64,000 nucleotides of DNA. Origin: Pseudomonas monteilii NBRC 103158 = DSM 14164. GTDB lineage: Bacteria; Pseudomonadota; Gammaproteobacteria; Pseudomonadales; Pseudomonadaceae. The position numbers and the translations under genes are program-made. Every line of letters begins with the position of its first letter. The first letter of the stretch is position 1. This document shows positions 39,827 to 50,511 of this stretch, piece by piece. Below the pieces are notes generated by a model. The model worked only from the letters and a program-made list of their open reading frames with translations, did not search any database and had not been told where the DNA came from. The stretch spans positions 155,862-219,861 of the forward strand of contig NZ_BBIS01000003.1 in the NCBI RefSeq assembly GCF_000730605.1. The letters are read 5' to 3'.

Positions 39827-41113
39827 ATGAATTCCACGCTCCGGCTCGCTGCCGCAATCTCCCTGGCTTCTCTACTCCCGCTCAGTGCCCAGGCTGCCGA
39901 ACCCAAAGGCAGCGTCGAAGTCGTGCATTGGTGGACTTCGGGTGGTGAAAAAGCTGCTGCCGATGTGCTCAAGGCCCAGGTCGAAAAAGACGGCTTTACG
40001 TGGAAAGATGGCGCCGTCGCAGGTGGTGGCGGTGCCACAGCCATGACCGTGCTCAAGAGCCGCGCCGTGGCCGGCAACCCACCAGGCGTGGCGCAGATCA
40101 AAGGGCCTGACATCCAGGACTGGGCGGCCACCGGCTTGCTCGATGGCGATGTACTCAAGGATGTGGCCAAGGCCGAACAGTGGGACACACTGCTCGACAA
40201 GAAAGTCGCCGACACCGTGAAGTACGACGGTGACTACGTCGCCGTACCGGTAAACATCCACCGAACCAACTGGCTGTGGATCAACCCGGAAGTCTTCAAG
40301 AAAGCCGGTATCGACAAGGCCCCCACCACACTCGACGAATTTTACGCCGCCGCCGACAAACTCAAGGCTGCCGGCTTCATCCCGCTCGCCCATGGCGGCC
40401 AGCCGTGGCAGGACAGCACCGTGTTCGAAAGCGTGGTGCTGTCGGTAATGGGCACCGAAGGCTACAAGAAGGCCATGGTCGATCTCGACAGCGTCGCGCT
40501 GACCGGGCCGCAAATGGTCAAGGCGCTGACCGAGCTGAAAAAGGTCGCCACCTACATGGACCCGGACGGTAAAGGCCAAGACTGGAACCTGGAAGCGGCC
40601 AAGGTCATCAACGGCAAGGCCGGCATGCAGATCATGGGCGACTGGGCCAAGAGTGAGTGGACCCTGGCGAAGAAAACCGCTGGCAAGGATTACCAGTGCG
40701 TGCCATTCCCCGGCACCGAAAAAGCCTTCCTCTACAACATCGACTCGCTGGTGGTGTTCAAGCAGAACAACCCTGGTACGGCTGCCGGCCAGCAGGACAT
40801 TGCCCGCAAGGTGCTGGGTGAAGACTTCCAGAAGGTCTTCAGCACCAACAAGGGGTCGATCCCGGTGCGCAACGACATGCTCGCCGACATGGGCAAGTAT
40901 GGCTTCGATGCCTGTGCGCAGGCGTCTGCCAAAGACTTCCTGGCGGATGCCAAAAATGGCGGCCTGCAGCCTAGCATGGCGCACAACATGGCCACCACGC
41001 TGGCCGTGCAGGGCGCGTTCTTCGATGTGGTGACCAACTACATCAACGACCCCAAGGCCGACCCGGCCGATGCGGCGAAGAAACTGGCGGCGGCGATCAA
41101 GGCAGCCCAGTAA
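39827..41113 (+). CDS. gtsA: Glucose ABC transporter, periplasmic binding protein
   Basis: 428 aa. Signal peptide [20 protein letters not shown], cleavage after AQA (about 23). Extracellular solute-binding family 1 fold with [19 protein letters not shown] at the start and WTL/DWAK segments for the sugar site. It delivers glucose to GtsBC. A GGTGCTCC ribosome site precedes the ATG. A REP hairpin follows the stop, the usual way of keeping binding-protein mRNA more abundant than permease mRNA. Confidence 0.95.
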   Translation: MNSTLRLAAAISLASLLPLSAQAAEPKGSVEVVHWWTSGGEKAAADVLKAQVEKDGFTWKDGAVAGGGGATAMTVLKSRAVAGNPPGVAQIKGPDIQDWAATGLLDGDVLKDVAKAEQWDTLLDKKVADTVKYDGDYVAVPVNIHRTNWLWINPEVFKKAGIDKAPTTLDEFYAAADKLKAAGFIPLAHGGQPWQDSTVFESVVLSVMGTEGYKKAMVDLDSVALTGPQMVKALTELKKVATYMDPDGKGQDWNLEAAKVINGKAGMQIMGDWAKSEWTLAKKTAGKDYQCVPFPGTEKAFLYNIDSLVVFKQNNPGTAAGQQDIARKVLGEDFQKVFSTNKGSIPVRNDMLADMGKYGFDACAQASAKDFLADAKNGGLQPSMAHNMATTLAVQGAFFDVVTNYINDPKADPADAAKKLAAAIKAAQ

Positions 41114-41119
41114 CCGCTA

Positions 41120-41139
41120 TTCGCGGGCAAGCCCGCGAA
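41120..41139. repeat. REP palindrome between gtsA and gtsB
   Basis: TTCGCGGGC-AA-GCCCGCGAA, perfect 9-bp arms, in the 64-bp gtsA-gtsB gap. Likely an mRNA-stabilising or attenuating element. Confidence 0.85.
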
Positions 41140-41177
41140 GCGATGCAGAGCATCGCCATTACCTCGGGATCCGATCT

Positions 41178-42086
41178 ATGACCACAACGACCGCCCAACT
41201 GCGGGCCTCACCCCTGGACGCGCTTCAGCGCTGGCTGCCCAAACTGGTGCTGGCGCCGAGCATGTTCATCGTCCTGGTGGGCTTCTACGGCTACATCCTC
41301 TGGACCTTCGTGCTGTCCTTCACCACTTCGACCTTCCTGCCCACCTACAAATGGGCCGGGCTGGCGCAATACGCCCGGCTGTTCGACAACGACCGCTGGT
41401 GGGTAGCCAGCAAGAACCTGCTGCTGTTCGGTGGCCTGTTCATCGCCATCAGCCTGGCCCTCGGTGTGTTGCTGGCAGTGCTGCTGGACCAGCGCATCCG
41501 CCGCGAAGGCTTCATCCGCACCATTTACCTCTACCCCATGGCGCTGTCGATGATCGTTACCGGCACCGCCTGGAAGTGGCTGCTCAACCCCGGCATGGGC
41601 CTGGACAAGCTGCTGCGCGACTGGGGCTGGGAGGGCTTTCGGCTGGACTGGCTGATCGACCCCGACCGGGTCGTGTACTGCCTGGTGATCGCGGCCGTGT
41701 GGCAGGCCTCGGGCTTCATCATGGCGATGTTCCTGGCCGGCCTGCGCGGTGTTGACCCTTCGATCATCCGCGCGGCGCAAATGGATGGCGCCAGCATGCC
41801 GCGCATCTACTGGACCGTGGTGCTGCCCAGCCTGCGCCCGGTGTTTTTCAGTGCGCTGATGATCCTTTCGCACATCGCCATCAAAAGCTTCGACCTGGTG
41901 GCGGCAATGACCGCTGGCGGCCCGGGTTACTCATCCGATCTGCCTGCGATGTTCATGTACGCGTTCACCTTCAGCCGCGGCCAGATGGGCATGGGCTCGG
42001 CCAGTGCCATTCTCATGCTCGGGGCGATCCTGGCGATCCTCGTGCCTTACCTGTACTCGGAGCTGCGGAGCAAACGCCATGCATAG
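41178..42086 (+). CDS. gtsB: Glucose ABC transporter permease 1
   Basis: 302 aa, MalF-like permease with about six helices. The EAA loop is visible near residue 195 (AAQMDGASMPRIYWTVVLPSL), which docks on GtsD. Start ATG 41178 (MTTTTAQLRASPLDAL); the frame is open 36 codons upstream through the REP, without homology. Overlaps gtsC by 8 bp. Confidence 0.95.
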   Translation: MTTTTAQLRASPLDALQRWLPKLVLAPSMFIVLVGFYGYILWTFVLSFTTSTFLPTYKWAGLAQYARLFDNDRWWVASKNLLLFGGLFIAISLALGVLLAVLLDQRIRREGFIRTIYLYPMALSMIVTGTAWKWLLNPGMGLDKLLRDWGWEGFRLDWLIDPDRVVYCLVIAAVWQASGFIMAMFLAGLRGVDPSIIRAAQMDGASMPRIYWTVVLPSLRPVFFSALMILSHIAIKSFDLVAAMTAGGPGYSSDLPAMFMYAFTFSRGQMGMGSASAILMLGAILAILVPYLYSELRSKRHA

Positions 42087-42924
42087 CCCTGTCGAAAAGC
42101 CCGTGCTCAGCATGAGCCGTATCGCCATCCATGCGGTGCTGCTGCTGGCCGTGGCGCTGTACCTGGTGCCGCTGGTGGTGATGCTGCTGACCAGCTTCAA
42201 GACCCCGGAAGACATCAGCACCGGCAACTTGCTGAGTTGGCCGCAGGTGATGACCGGCATTGGCTGGGTCAAGGCCTGGGGCACGGTCAGCGGTTACTTC
42301 TGGAACTCGATCATGATCACTGTGCCCGCCGTGCTGATTTCCACGGCCATCGGCGCGCTGAACGGCTATGTGCTGTCGATGTGGCGCTTTCGCGGCTCGC
42401 AGCTGTTCTTCGGCCTGCTGCTGTTCGGCTGCTTCCTGCCGTTCCAGACCGTGCTGCTGCCCGCTTCGTTCACCCTCGGCAAGCTCGGCCTGGCCAGCAC
42501 TACCGGCGGCCTGGTACTGGTACATGTGGTCTATGGCCTGGCCTTCACCACGCTGTTCTTCCGCAACTTCTACGTAAGCATTCCCGATGCGCTGGTCAAG
42601 GCAGCACGCCTGGACGGTGCCGGCTTCTTCACCATTTTCCGCCGCATCATCCTGCCGATGTCGACGCCCATCATCATGGTCTGCCTGATCTGGCAGTTCA
42701 CCCAGATCTGGAATGACTTCCTGTTCGGTGTGGTGTTCTCCAGTGGCGACTCGCAACCGATCACCGTGGCCCTGAACAACCTGGTCAACACCAGCACCGG
42801 GGCCAAGGAATACAACGTCGACATGGCGGCGGCGATGATTGCCGGCCTGCCAACCCTGCTGGTCTATGTGGTGGCAGGCAAATATTTCGTGCGCGGGCTG
42901 ACGGCCGGCGCGGTCAAGGGGTAA
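42079..42924 (+). CDS. gtsC: Glucose ABC transporter permease 2
   Basis: 281 aa, MalG-like permease; six hydrophobic segments. EAA loop AARLDGAGFFTIFRRIILPMS near residue 175. Start ATG 42079 (MHSPVEKPVLSMSRIAIHA) inside the gtsB end; a second possible ATG is at MSRIAIHA. Forms the membrane channel with GtsB; gtsD begins 3 bp after its stop. Confidence 0.95.
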   Translation: MHSPVEKPVLSMSRIAIHAVLLLAVALYLVPLVVMLLTSFKTPEDISTGNLLSWPQVMTGIGWVKAWGTVSGYFWNSIMITVPAVLISTAIGALNGYVLSMWRFRGSQLFFGLLLFGCFLPFQTVLLPASFTLGKLGLASTTGGLVLVHVVYGLAFTTLFFRNFYVSIPDALVKAARLDGAGFFTIFRRIILPMSTPIIMVCLIWQFTQIWNDFLFGVVFSSGDSQPITVALNNLVNTSTGAKEYNVDMAAAMIAGLPTLLVYVVAGKYFVRGLTAGAVKG

Positions 42925-42927
42925 GCC

Positions 42928-44082
42928 ATGGCAGCGCTCGAACTTCGCAATGTGAACAAGACCTACGGCAGTGGCCTGCCGGATACCCTCAAGGACATCC
43001 AGCTGTCGATCAGGGATGGCGAGTTCCTGATCCTGGTCGGCCCCTCGGGCTGCGGCAAGTCAACCTTGATGAACTGCATTGCCGGCCTGGAGCAGATCAC
43101 TGCCGGTGCGATTCTCATCGACGAGCAGGACGTCAGCGGCATGAGCCCCAAGGACCGCGACATCGCCATGGTGTTCCAGTCCTACGCGTTGTACCCGACC
43201 ATGAGTGTGCGCGAGAACATCGAGTTTGGCCTGAAGATCCGCAAGCTGCCACAGACCGCCATCGACGAAGAGGTGGCGCGGGTGGCCAAGCTGCTGCAGA
43301 TCGAGCACCTGCTGGCGCGCAAGCCGGCGCAGCTGTCCGGTGGCCAGCAGCAACGGGTAGCCATGGGGCGGGCGCTGGCGCGGCGGCCGAAGATTTACCT
43401 GTTCGACGAACCGCTGTCCAACCTCGATGCCAAGCTGCGGGTCGAGATGCGCACCGAAATGAAGCTGATGCACCAGCGTCTGAAAACCACCACCGTGTAC
43501 GTCACCCATGACCAGATCGAGGCCATGACCCTGGGCGACAAGGTGGCGGTGATGAAGGATGGCATCATCCAGCAGTTCGGCACCCCCCAGCAGATCTACA
43601 ACGACCCGGCCAACCAGTTTGTCGCCAGTTTCATCGGTTCGCCGCCGATGAACTTCATCCCGGTGCGCCTCACGCAGCAGGAGGGGCGCTTGTTGGCCGT
43701 GCTCGACAGCGGCCAGGCACGCTGCGAGCTGCTCTTGGGCGTCGCCGGTGACGAACTGGACGGCCGCGAGATCATCCTCGGCATCCGCCCCGAGCAGATT
43801 GCCTTGGGCACCGTCGAGGGCAACGGCCTGCCGGGCATTCGTGCCGAGGTGCAGGTAACCGAGCCCACCGGGCCGGACCTGCTCGTATTCGTCACCCTCA
43901 ACCAGACCAAGGTGTGCTGCCGCCTGGCGCCCGATGTGGTGTGCCGGGTGGGGGACACCCTCAACCTGCAATTCGACCCGGCCAGGGTGCTGCTGTTCGA
44001 TGCCGGCACGGGCGCGCGCCTGCACCCGGCCAGCCCAGGCGCAGCGGTAAAGGACAACGTGGCTCACTTCAAAGGCCGTTGA
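42928..44082 (+). CDS. gtsD: Glucose ABC transporter ATPase
   Basis: 384 aa, MalK/UgpC-type ATPase. Walker [10 protein letters not shown] at 38-46, Q-loop in [11 protein letters not shown], signature [15 protein letters not shown], Walker [12 protein letters not shown]-loop VTHDQIEAM, then a C-terminal TOBE-type regulatory domain (about 240-370). It powers GtsBC. oprB follows at 41 bp. Confidence 0.95.
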   Translation: MAALELRNVNKTYGSGLPDTLKDIQLSIRDGEFLILVGPSGCGKSTLMNCIAGLEQITAGAILIDEQDVSGMSPKDRDIAMVFQSYALYPTMSVRENIEFGLKIRKLPQTAIDEEVARVAKLLQIEHLLARKPAQLSGGQQQRVAMGRALARRPKIYLFDEPLSNLDAKLRVEMRTEMKLMHQRLKTTTVYVTHDQIEAMTLGDKVAVMKDGIIQQFGTPQQIYNDPANQFVASFIGSPPMNFIPVRLTQQEGRLLAVLDSGQARCELLLGVAGDELDGREIILGIRPEQIALGTVEGNGLPGIRAEVQVTEPTGPDLLVFVTLNQTKVCCRLAPDVVCRVGDTLNLQFDPARVLLFDAGTGARLHPASPGAAVKDNVAHFKGR

Positions 44083-44123
44083 CTCGTCTACACCATCAAT
44101 AAGAAAAAAGAGGACGTAAAGGG

Positions 44124-45467
44124 ATGGAACAGCGCAAACGCATCAGGACATTAGGCTCGCTGGCTTTGCTCGCCGCTGTCGGCAGCAGCGGCGCGCAGGC
44201 TGCCGAGGCCTTTTCCAGCGAATCGAAATGGATGACCGGCGACTGGGGCGGCACCCGCACCGAATTGCTGGAGAAGGGCTACGACTTCACCCTCGACTAC
44301 GTCGGCGAGGTGGCTGGCAACCTGCACGGCGGCTACAACGACGACAAGACGGCCCGCTACAGCGACCAGTTTGCCCTTGGCGCACACCTGGACTTGCAAA
44401 AGATTCTTGGCTGGCACGATGCCGAGTTCAAGTTGGCGATCACCGAGCGCAGTGGTCGTAACCTGTCCAACGACCGCATCAGCGACCCGCGCGCTGGGCA
44501 GTTCAGTTCGGTGCAAGAGGTGTGGGGCCGTGGCCAGACCTGGCGCCTGACCCAAATGTGGATCAAGCAGAAGTACTTCGATGGCGCGCTGGATGTGAAA
44601 TTCGGCCGCTTCGGCGAGGGCGAGGACTTCAACAGCTTCCCCTGCGACTTCCAGAACCTGGCGTTCTGCGGCTCGCAGGTGGGCAACTGGGTGGGCGGCA
44701 TCTGGTACAACTGGCCGGTCAGCCAGTGGGCGCTGCGGGTGAAATACAACATCACCCCGGAATTTTTCGTGCAGGTCGGCGCCTTCGAGCAGAACCCCTC
44801 CAACCTGGAAACCGGCAACGGCTTCAAGCTCAGCGGCAGCGGAACCAAGGGCGCGATCCTCCCGGTAGAGGCGGTGTGGTCGCCCAAAGTCAACGGCCTG
44901 CCGGGCGAGTACCGCCTGGGCTACTACTACAGCACGGCCAAGGCCGACGATGTGTTCGACGACGTCAACGGCAACCCGCAGGCGTTGAGCGGCGAGGCCT
45001 TCAAGTCGCATTCCAGCAAGCATGGCTGGTGGGTGGTGGCACAGCAGCAGGTCACTGCACAGGCGGGTGACGTCAACCGTGGCCTTAGCCTGTTCGCCAA
45101 CTTCACCGTGCACGACAAGGCCACCAACGTGGTCGACAATTACCAGCAGGTGGGGCTGGTCTACAAGGGCGCCTTCGATGCCCGGCCCAAGGATGACATC
45201 GGCTTCGGCGTGGCGCGTATTCATGTGAATGACGACGTGAAGAAGCGTGCCGAACTGCTCAATGCCCAGAGCGGTATCAGCGATTACGACAACCCAGGCT
45301 TCGTGCCGCTGCAGCGCACCGAGTACAACGCCGAGCTCTATTACGGCTTTCACGTCACCAACTGGCTGACCGTGCGGCCCAACCTGCAGTACATCAAGAG
45401 CCCTGGCGGGGTGGACGAGGTGGACAATGCGCTGGTCGCAGGTTTGAAGATTCAGTCGTCATTCTGA
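44124..45467 (+). CDS. oprB: Carbohydrate-selective porin OprB
   Basis: 447 aa outer-membrane porin. Signal peptide about 1-26 (SLALLAAVGSSGAQA), then KWMTGDWGGTRTELLEKGYDF, the OprB family start, and a beta barrel with the segment GRFGEGEDFNSFPCDFQNLAFCGSQVGNW; it ends VAGLKIQSSF with a terminal Phe as needed for barrel assembly. Lets glucose cross the outer membrane for oxidation or GtsA capture. Last transport gene of the gts transcript. Confidence 0.95.
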   Translation: MEQRKRIRTLGSLALLAAVGSSGAQAAEAFSSESKWMTGDWGGTRTELLEKGYDFTLDYVGEVAGNLHGGYNDDKTARYSDQFALGAHLDLQKILGWHDAEFKLAITERSGRNLSNDRISDPRAGQFSSVQEVWGRGQTWRLTQMWIKQKYFDGALDVKFGRFGEGEDFNSFPCDFQNLAFCGSQVGNWVGGIWYNWPVSQWALRVKYNITPEFFVQVGAFEQNPSNLETGNGFKLSGSGTKGAILPVEAVWSPKVNGLPGEYRLGYYYSTAKADDVFDDVNGNPQALSGEAFKSHSSKHGWWVVAQQQVTAQAGDVNRGLSLFANFTVHDKATNVVDNYQQVGLVYKGAFDARPKDDIGFGVARIHVNDDVKKRAELLNAQSGISDYDNPGFVPLQRTEYNAELYYGFHVTNWLTVRPNLQYIKSPGGVDEVDNALVAGLKIQSSF

Positions 45468-45509
45468 GGGCAATTGTTGTAAATTTACGCCAATCCCTTT
45501 TCGGTTCCC

Positions 45510-45536
45510 GGCACCCACTGGCCTGCAGTGGGTGCC
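45510..45536. other. Hairpin after oprB
   Basis: Perfect 11-bp stem GGCACCCACTG (45510-45520) / CAGTGGGTGCC (45526-45536), 5-base loop, between oprB and the mutarotase gene. No T-run, so more likely an attenuator or stabiliser than a full terminator. Confidence 0.65.
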
Positions 45537-45584
45537 AGGGATAGGCCGAGACAGCGCTATCTCAAACAACAAGAGCTCTGAACC

Positions 45585-46439
45585 ATGCCCGAACATCCGC
45601 TCCATCGCTTCTTTTCCTCGCAGCGGCCCAGGCCGACATTCGAGTGGGAGCGTTACCAGCAGCGCGATGTGCTGATCATCGATCACCCCCGTTGCCAGGC
45701 GGTATTCAGTCGCCAGGGCGCGCAACTGCTGCACTTTCAGCCAGCGGGTGAACGCCCTTGGCTGTGGTGCGCCGAGCAGTGGCCGCAGGTAGGGGCGATC
45801 CGTGGTGGCGTGCCGGTGTGCTGGCCGTGGTATGGCCGCCACCCCAGCGAAGACTTGTGGCCTGCCCATGGCTGGGCACGGCTGCTGGACTGGAAGCTGG
45901 TGGACAGCCGTGAGGACGAGGAGGGCGTAACCCTGAAGTGGCGGCTGGACCTGTGTGACTGGCAGGTAGACCTGCATGCCCGGCTGGGTAGCCGCATGGA
46001 ACTGAGCCTGAGCACCGAGCATCAGGACAGCGAACCCTGCCAGTTGAGCCATGCGCTGCTGGCCTACTGGCGCATCAGTGACGTGTCCGAGATAGCGCTA
46101 TCCGGGCTTGAGGACATCGAAGGTTACGACCGCTTGAACCGCCAGGCCTGCCGAGAAGATGGCGCGCTGAAGCTCAAGGGGGGCTGCCAGAAGGTCTACC
46201 CCGGCACACCGCGTGTGCAACTGCAGGACCCGGCCTGGCAGCGTGAGCTGTGCATCGATACGGGGGACAGCGACGACACCGTGGTCTGGCACCCGGGCAA
46301 CCGCCCGTTGATGGGCGTGACCGGGCGTGAATGCCAGCGCTTCGTCTGTGTCGAGGCTGCCAGCGGCAGTGGCGAGGGCCTGAGCCTGGCGCCGGGGCAG
46401 CGTGCCCACCTGCGCCTGCAGGCACACCGGCTCAGTTGA
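45585..46439 (+). CDS. D-hexose-6-phosphate mutarotase (YeaD-like)
   Basis: 284 aa, aldose-1-epimerase superfamily. Catalytic region features include [16 protein letters not shown] (about 67-82), a His in [11 protein letters not shown], and the glutamate in [10 protein letters not shown] near residue 255. It probably interconverts anomers of glucose 6-phosphate, feeding Zwf. The ATG at 45585 is preceded by AACAAGAGCTC with a modest ribosome site. Its last 8 bases overlap the convergent hexR stop. Linked to the gts-oprB transcript by position. Confidence 0.9.
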   Translation: MPEHPLHRFFSSQRPRPTFEWERYQQRDVLIIDHPRCQAVFSRQGAQLLHFQPAGERPWLWCAEQWPQVGAIRGGVPVCWPWYGRHPSEDLWPAHGWARLLDWKLVDSREDEEGVTLKWRLDLCDWQVDLHARLGSRMELSLSTEHQDSEPCQLSHALLAYWRISDVSEIALSGLEDIEGYDRLNRQACREDGALKLKGGCQKVYPGTPRVQLQDPAWQRELCIDTGDSDDTVVWHPGNRPLMGVTGRECQRFVCVEAASGSGEGLSLAPGQRAHLRLQAHRLS

Positions 46440-47304
46440 GCTCGTCGTCCTCGATCGGGTAGCGGCTGGCGTTCAGGCTTTCCTTGATCTTGCGCAGGTG
46501 CGGCTGGAAGTCCACGCCGCGGCGCAAGGTCATGCCGGTGGCCAGCACATCGAGCACCGTCAGCTGAATGATCCGCGAAGTCATCGGCATGTAGATGTCG
46601 GTGTCTTCCGGCAGCGGAATGTGCAGGCTCAGGCTGCAGGCGTTGGCCAGTGGCGAGCCGGCGGCGGTCAGGCCCAGTACCGAGGCTCCGTTTTCACGGG
46701 CCAGGCGGGCCACTTCGACCAGTTCACGGGTGCGCCCGGTGTAGGAAATGATCACGAACAGGTCGCCGGTGTGCGCCACCGAGGCCAGCATGCGCTGCAT
46801 CAGCACGTCAGCATGGGCCGACACGGCCAGGTTGAAGCGGAAGAACTTGTGCTGCGCATCCAGGGCTACCGGCGCCGAGGCGCCCAGGCCGAAGAAGTGG
46901 ATCTGCCGGGCCTGGATCATCATGTCCACGGCGCGGCTGACCTGTTGCGGGTCCAGTTGCTGGCAGGCGCTGTCGAGCGAGGCGATGGCGCTGGCGAAGA
47001 TCTTCTGGGTATAGGCGGCCGGGTCATCGTCGGCCTCTACTGCGCGGCTGACGTAGGCGGCGCCGCTGGCCAGGCTCTGTGCCAGCTGCAGCTTCAGTTC
47101 GGGGTAGCCGCTGACGCCGAACGAGCGGCAAAAGCGGTTGACGGTCGGTTCGCTGACCTTGGCTGCCTGGGCCAGCGCAGCAATGCTGAAACGGGTGGCT
47201 TGTTGCGGGTTGAGCAGGATGACTTCGGCGACTTTGCGTTCGGCCTTGTTCAGCTCGTCGAGGCGTCCCTGGATCTGCTCCAGGAGGTTTCGCACGCGGT
47301 CCAT
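46432..47304 (-). CDS. hexR: Transcriptional regulator HexR (RpiR family)
   Basis: 290 aa. N-terminal helix-turn-helix (about 1-77: [34 protein letters not shown]) and C-terminal SIS sugar-phosphate domain (about 125-260: [40 protein letters not shown]). It represses zwf, edd and gap and is released by KDPG. Start ATG 47302-47304 ([15 protein letters not shown]); a 19-codon upstream extension is not conserved. Divergent from zwf over 202 bp. Confidence 0.95.
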   Translation of the reverse strand: MDRVRNLLEQIQGRLDELNKAERKVAEVILLNPQQATRFSIAALAQAAKVSEPTVNRFCRSFGVSGYPELKLQLAQSLASGAAYVSRAVEADDDPAAYTQKIFASAIASLDSACQQLDPQQVSRAVDMMIQARQIHFFGLGASAPVALDAQHKFFRFNLAVSAHADVLMQRMLASVAHTGDLFVIISYTGRTRELVEVARLARENGASVLGLTAAGSPLANACSLSLHIPLPEDTDIYMPMTSRIIQLTVLDVLATGMTLRRGVDFQPHLRKIKESLNASRYPIEDDELN

Positions 47305-47424
47305 GGGTGTGTCCTTGGGTCGGGAAGACAGCCGGCTGTGGAAGCAGCAGGCTTTTTGCACGGTCGTCTATCGTACTGTCGGCGCGGTTGGCGTACCACT
47401 TGTCTGTAACACTTGCGTGTAATG

Positions 47425-47439
47425 TTGTGGTTTTTACTA
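47425..47439. promoter_or_regulatory. HexR site upstream of zwf
   Basis: TTGT-GGTTTTT-ACTA with outer dyad TGTTGT / ACTACA. One mismatch to TTGT-N7-ACAA. It lies 68-82 bp upstream of the zwf ATG in the hexR-zwf divergent region. Confidence 0.65.
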
Positions 47440-47506
47440 CATTATCCCTTGAAAACCGCATGTGAAAGCGGTATTCCTAGACCAACTTTAGGAAAGAACC
47501 AACATC

Positions 47507-48976
47507 ATGGCTGCGATCAGTGTCGAACCTTGCACCTTTGCCCTGTTTGGCGCCCTCGGCGACCTGGCATTGCGCAAGCTGTTTCCTGCGCTTTACCAGC
47601 TTGACCGGGCCAACCTGTTGCACCCGGACACCCGCTTGTTGGCGTTGGCCCGCGAAGCCGGCAGCGCGCAGGAGCACCTGAACAGCATCGAGGCGCACCT
47701 GCGCCGGCATGTGCCCGAGGCGGATATCGAGCCAGCAGCGCTGGGGCGCTTTCTCGCCAGGCTGAATTACCAGCATCTGGATTTTCTTCAGCCCGAGGGC
47801 TACCAGGCCCTGGCCGAGCAATTGCCAGGCGAGCTGCCGCTGATCGCTTACTTCGCCACGGCGGCAGCGGTGTATGGGGCAATCTGTGAAAACCTCGACA
47901 AGGCCGGGCTGGCCCCGCGCACCCGTGTGGTGCTGGAAAAGCCTATCGGCCACGACCTGGAGTCGTCACGCCGGGTCAACGATGCCGTAGCACGGTTCTT
48001 CCCCGAAAGCCGGGTTTACCGTATCGATCACTACCTGGGCAAAGAGACGGTGCAAAACCTCATTGCCCTGCGCTTCGCCAACAGCCTGTTCGAAACCCAG
48101 TGGAACCAGAACTCCATCTCCCATGTGGAGATCACCGTTGCCGAAAAAGTCGGTATCGAAGGCCGCTGGGGCTATTTCGACAAGGCTGGCCAACTGCGTG
48201 ACATGATCCAGAACCACCTGCTGCAGCTGCTGTGCCTAATCGCCATGGACCCGCCCAGCGAACTGTCGGCCGATGCCATTCGCGACGAAAAGGTAAAAGT
48301 GCTCAAGGCCCTGGCACCGATCACCGGCGACGGGCTAAGCACCCGTGTGGTGCGTGGCCAGTACATTGCCGGCTACAGCGAAGGCAAACCGGTGCCGGGC
48401 TACCTGGAGGAAGACAACGCCAATGCCCAGAGTGACACCGAAACGTTCGTCGCACTGCGTGCCGACATTCGCAACTGGCGCTGGTCGGGCGTGCCGTTTT
48501 ACCTGCGTACCGGCAAGCGCATGCCGCAGAAACTGTCGCAGATCGTTATCCACTTCAAGGAAACGCCGCACTACATCTTCGCCCCGGAACAGCGTTTGCA
48601 GATCGGTAACAAGCTGATCATCCGCCTGCAACCGGACGAAGGCATTTCTTTACGGGTAATGACCAAGGAGCAGGGCCTGGACAAGGGCATGCAGCTGCGC
48701 AGCGGCCCGTTGCAGCTGAATTTTTCCGACACCTGGCGCAGCACGCGGATTCCGGATGCCTACGAGCGCTTGCTGCTGGAAGTGATGCGTGGCAACCAGA
48801 ACCTGTTCGTGCGCAAGGACGAAATCGAATATGCCTGGAAATGGTGCGACCAGTTGATCGCCGGCTGGCGTAATGCGGGCGATGCGCCCAAGCCTTACGC
48901 GGCGGGCTCCTGGGGGCCGATGAGCTCGATTGCACTGATCACACGCGATGGGAGGGCGTGGTATGGGGATATCTGA
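47507..48976 (+). CDS. zwf: Glucose-6-phosphate 1-dehydrogenase
   Basis: 489 aa. Oxidises glucose 6-phosphate to 6-phosphogluconolactone. N-terminal Rossmann fold [20 protein letters not shown], catalytic motif RIDHYLGKE with D174-H175-Y176, and the coenzyme/substrate strand KTGKRMPQK variant [15 protein letters not shown] ribosome site before ATG 47507. First gene of zwf-pgl-eda; the stop overlaps pgl by 14 bp. Confidence 0.97.
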   Translation: MAAISVEPCTFALFGALGDLALRKLFPALYQLDRANLLHPDTRLLALAREAGSAQEHLNSIEAHLRRHVPEADIEPAALGRFLARLNYQHLDFLQPEGYQALAEQLPGELPLIAYFATAAAVYGAICENLDKAGLAPRTRVVLEKPIGHDLESSRRVNDAVARFFPESRVYRIDHYLGKETVQNLIALRFANSLFETQWNQNSISHVEITVAEKVGIEGRWGYFDKAGQLRDMIQNHLLQLLCLIAMDPPSELSADAIRDEKVKVLKALAPITGDGLSTRVVRGQYIAGYSEGKPVPGYLEEDNANAQSDTETFVALRADIRNWRWSGVPFYLRTGKRMPQKLSQIVIHFKETPHYIFAPEQRLQIGNKLIIRLQPDEGISLRVMTKEQGLDKGMQLRSGPLQLNFSDTWRSTRIPDAYERLLLEVMRGNQNLFVRKDEIEYAWKWCDQLIAGWRNAGDAPKPYAAGSWGPMSSIALITRDGRAWYGDI

Positions 48977-49676
48977 ACTGAAACTGCCAGCGGCTGTGAA
49001 GGTACACGCGCTGGCAGATGCCAAGGCGCTGGCCGCCACTCAAGCCCACGACGTGGCCGAGCGCCTGCGTGCGGCAATTGCTGCCAAGGGCCAGGCCTGC
49101 CTGGTGCTGTCCGGCGGCCGCAGCCCGGTGCCGTTTCTGGAGAAGCTGGCCAGCGAAAACCTGGACTGGTCCAAGGTCACCGTCAGCCTGGCCGATGAGC
49201 GCTGGGTGCCCGTGGAGCACGCCGACAGCAATGCTGGCCTGCTGGCCCGCCACCTGCTCAAGGGTGCAGCGGCCAAGGCCCGCTTTGTTGGCCTGTACCA
49301 GCAGGCGGAGAACCTCGAAGCCGCCGCGCTCAAGGCCGACCAGGCCTTGGCCGGGCTGCCACTTATCGATGTGTTGGTGCTGGGCATGGGCGACGATGGC
49401 CATACCGCCTCGCTGTTCCCGGCCAGCCCCAACCTGGAAGCAGGCCTGGACCTGTCCAGCCCGCGCCGCTGCCTGCCGTTGCTGGCACCGAGCGTGCCGC
49501 ACCAGCGCCTGTCGATGACCCGCTCGCTGCTGGCCAGTGCCGCCTTTACTGCGCTGTCCGTGCAAGGCCAGGGCAAACTCGCTACCCTGCGCGCCGCGCT
49601 GGCTGGCAACGACCTCACTGAAATGCCGATTCGCGCTTTTCTTCACGACCCCCTGGACATCTACTGGTGCCCATGA
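48963..49676 (+). CDS. pgl: 6-Phosphogluconolactonase
   Basis: 237 aa. Hydrolyses 6-phosphogluconolactone to 6-phosphogluconate. DevB/SOL type: [35 protein letters not shown] and [18 protein letters not shown] are the sugar-phosphate-site motifs. Start ATG 48963 has GGAGGG (48951-48956) six bases upstream; the earlier in-frame ATG at 48948 would give 242 aa but lacks a ribosome site. Confidence 0.95.
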   Translation: MGISELKLPAAVKVHALADAKALAATQAHDVAERLRAAIAAKGQACLVLSGGRSPVPFLEKLASENLDWSKVTVSLADERWVPVEHADSNAGLLARHLLKGAAAKARFVGLYQQAENLEAAALKADQALAGLPLIDVLVLGMGDDGHTASLFPASPNLEAGLDLSSPRRCLPLLAPSVPHQRLSMTRSLLASAAFTALSVQGQGKLATLRAALAGNDLTEMPIRAFLHDPLDIYWCP

Positions 49677-49693
49677 GCCAAGGATCCATAGTC

Positions 49694-50374
49694 ATGACCA
49701 CCCTTGAACGCCCACAGCCCAAGCTCTCGATGGCCGATAAAGCCGCGCGGATCGATGCCATCTGCGAAAAGGCGCGCATCCTGCCGGTGATCACCATCGC
49801 CCGTGAGGAAGACATCCTGCCACTGGCTGATGCCCTGGCCGCTGGCGGCATCCGTACCCTGGAAGTGACCTTGCGTTCGCAGCATGGCCTGAAGGCCATC
49901 CAGGTGCTGCGCGAGCAGCGCCCGGAACTGTGCGTCGGCGCCGGTACAGTGCTTGATCGCAACATGTTCGCTGCTGTCGAAGCGGCGGGTGCGCAGTTCG
50001 TCGTTACCCCCGGCATAACCCAGGACATTCTGGAAGCCGGTGTGGACAGTGAAATTCCGTTGCTGCCAGGCATCAGCACACCGTCCGAAATCATGATGGG
50101 CTACGCCCTGGGTTACCGCCGCTTCAAGCTGTTCCCGGCGGAAATCAGCGGCGGTGTGGCAGCGATCAAGGCCTTTGGCGGGCCGTTCGGTGATATCCGC
50201 TTCTGCCCAACCGGTGGCGTCAACCCGGCCAACGTGCGCAACTACATGGCCTTGCCCAATGTGATGTGCGTGGGCGGGACCTGGATGCTCGACAGCAGCT
50301 GGATCAAGAACGGCGACTGGGCGCGGATCGAGGCGTGCAGTGCCGAGGCGATGGCGTTGCTGGACGCCAACTGA
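49694..50374 (+). CDS. eda: KDPG aldolase
   Basis: 226 aa. Splits 2-keto-3-deoxy-6-phosphogluconate into pyruvate and glyceraldehyde 3-phosphate. Schiff-base lysine K145 in RRFKLFPAE and catalytic E57 in TLEVTLR. ATG 49694 (MTTLERPQPKLSM) with AAGGA nine bases upstream; the frame is open to 49667 inside pgl. Ends the zwf-pgl-eda operon with a strong terminator. Confidence 0.97.
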   Translation: MTTLERPQPKLSMADKAARIDAICEKARILPVITIAREEDILPLADALAAGGIRTLEVTLRSQHGLKAIQVLREQRPELCVGAGTVLDRNMFAAVEAAGAQFVVTPGITQDILEAGVDSEIPLLPGISTPSEIMMGYALGYRRFKLFPAEISGGVAAIKAFGGPFGDIRFCPTGGVNPANVRNYMALPNVMCVGGTWMLDSSWIKNGDWARIEACSAEAMALLDAN

Positions 50375-50399
50375 ATTTGTTGTGTGCTTTACGGCTTAT

Positions 50400-50427
50400 G
50401 GGGCGCTTGGTCGGCGCCCCTTTTTTT
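50400..50427 (+). terminator. Intrinsic terminator of zwf-pgl-eda
   Basis: GGGGCGC (50400-50406), 7-base loop, GCGCCCC (50414-50420), then seven T's. Confidence 0.93.
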
Positions 50428-50460
50428 GCCTGTCATTCTTGTAGGGCCAGAACAGGCAAC

Positions 50461-50490
50461 AAAAAAGCCCGCATCAAACGATGCGGGCTT
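50461..50490 (-). terminator. Intrinsic terminator of leuA
   Basis: Stem AAGCCCGCATC (50465-50475) / GATGCGGGCTT (50480-50490), loop AAAC; leftward it ends in six T's (A's at 50461-50466). Confidence 0.93.
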
Positions 50491-50511
50491 CTTCATTCAT
50501 CGCACCAGGGC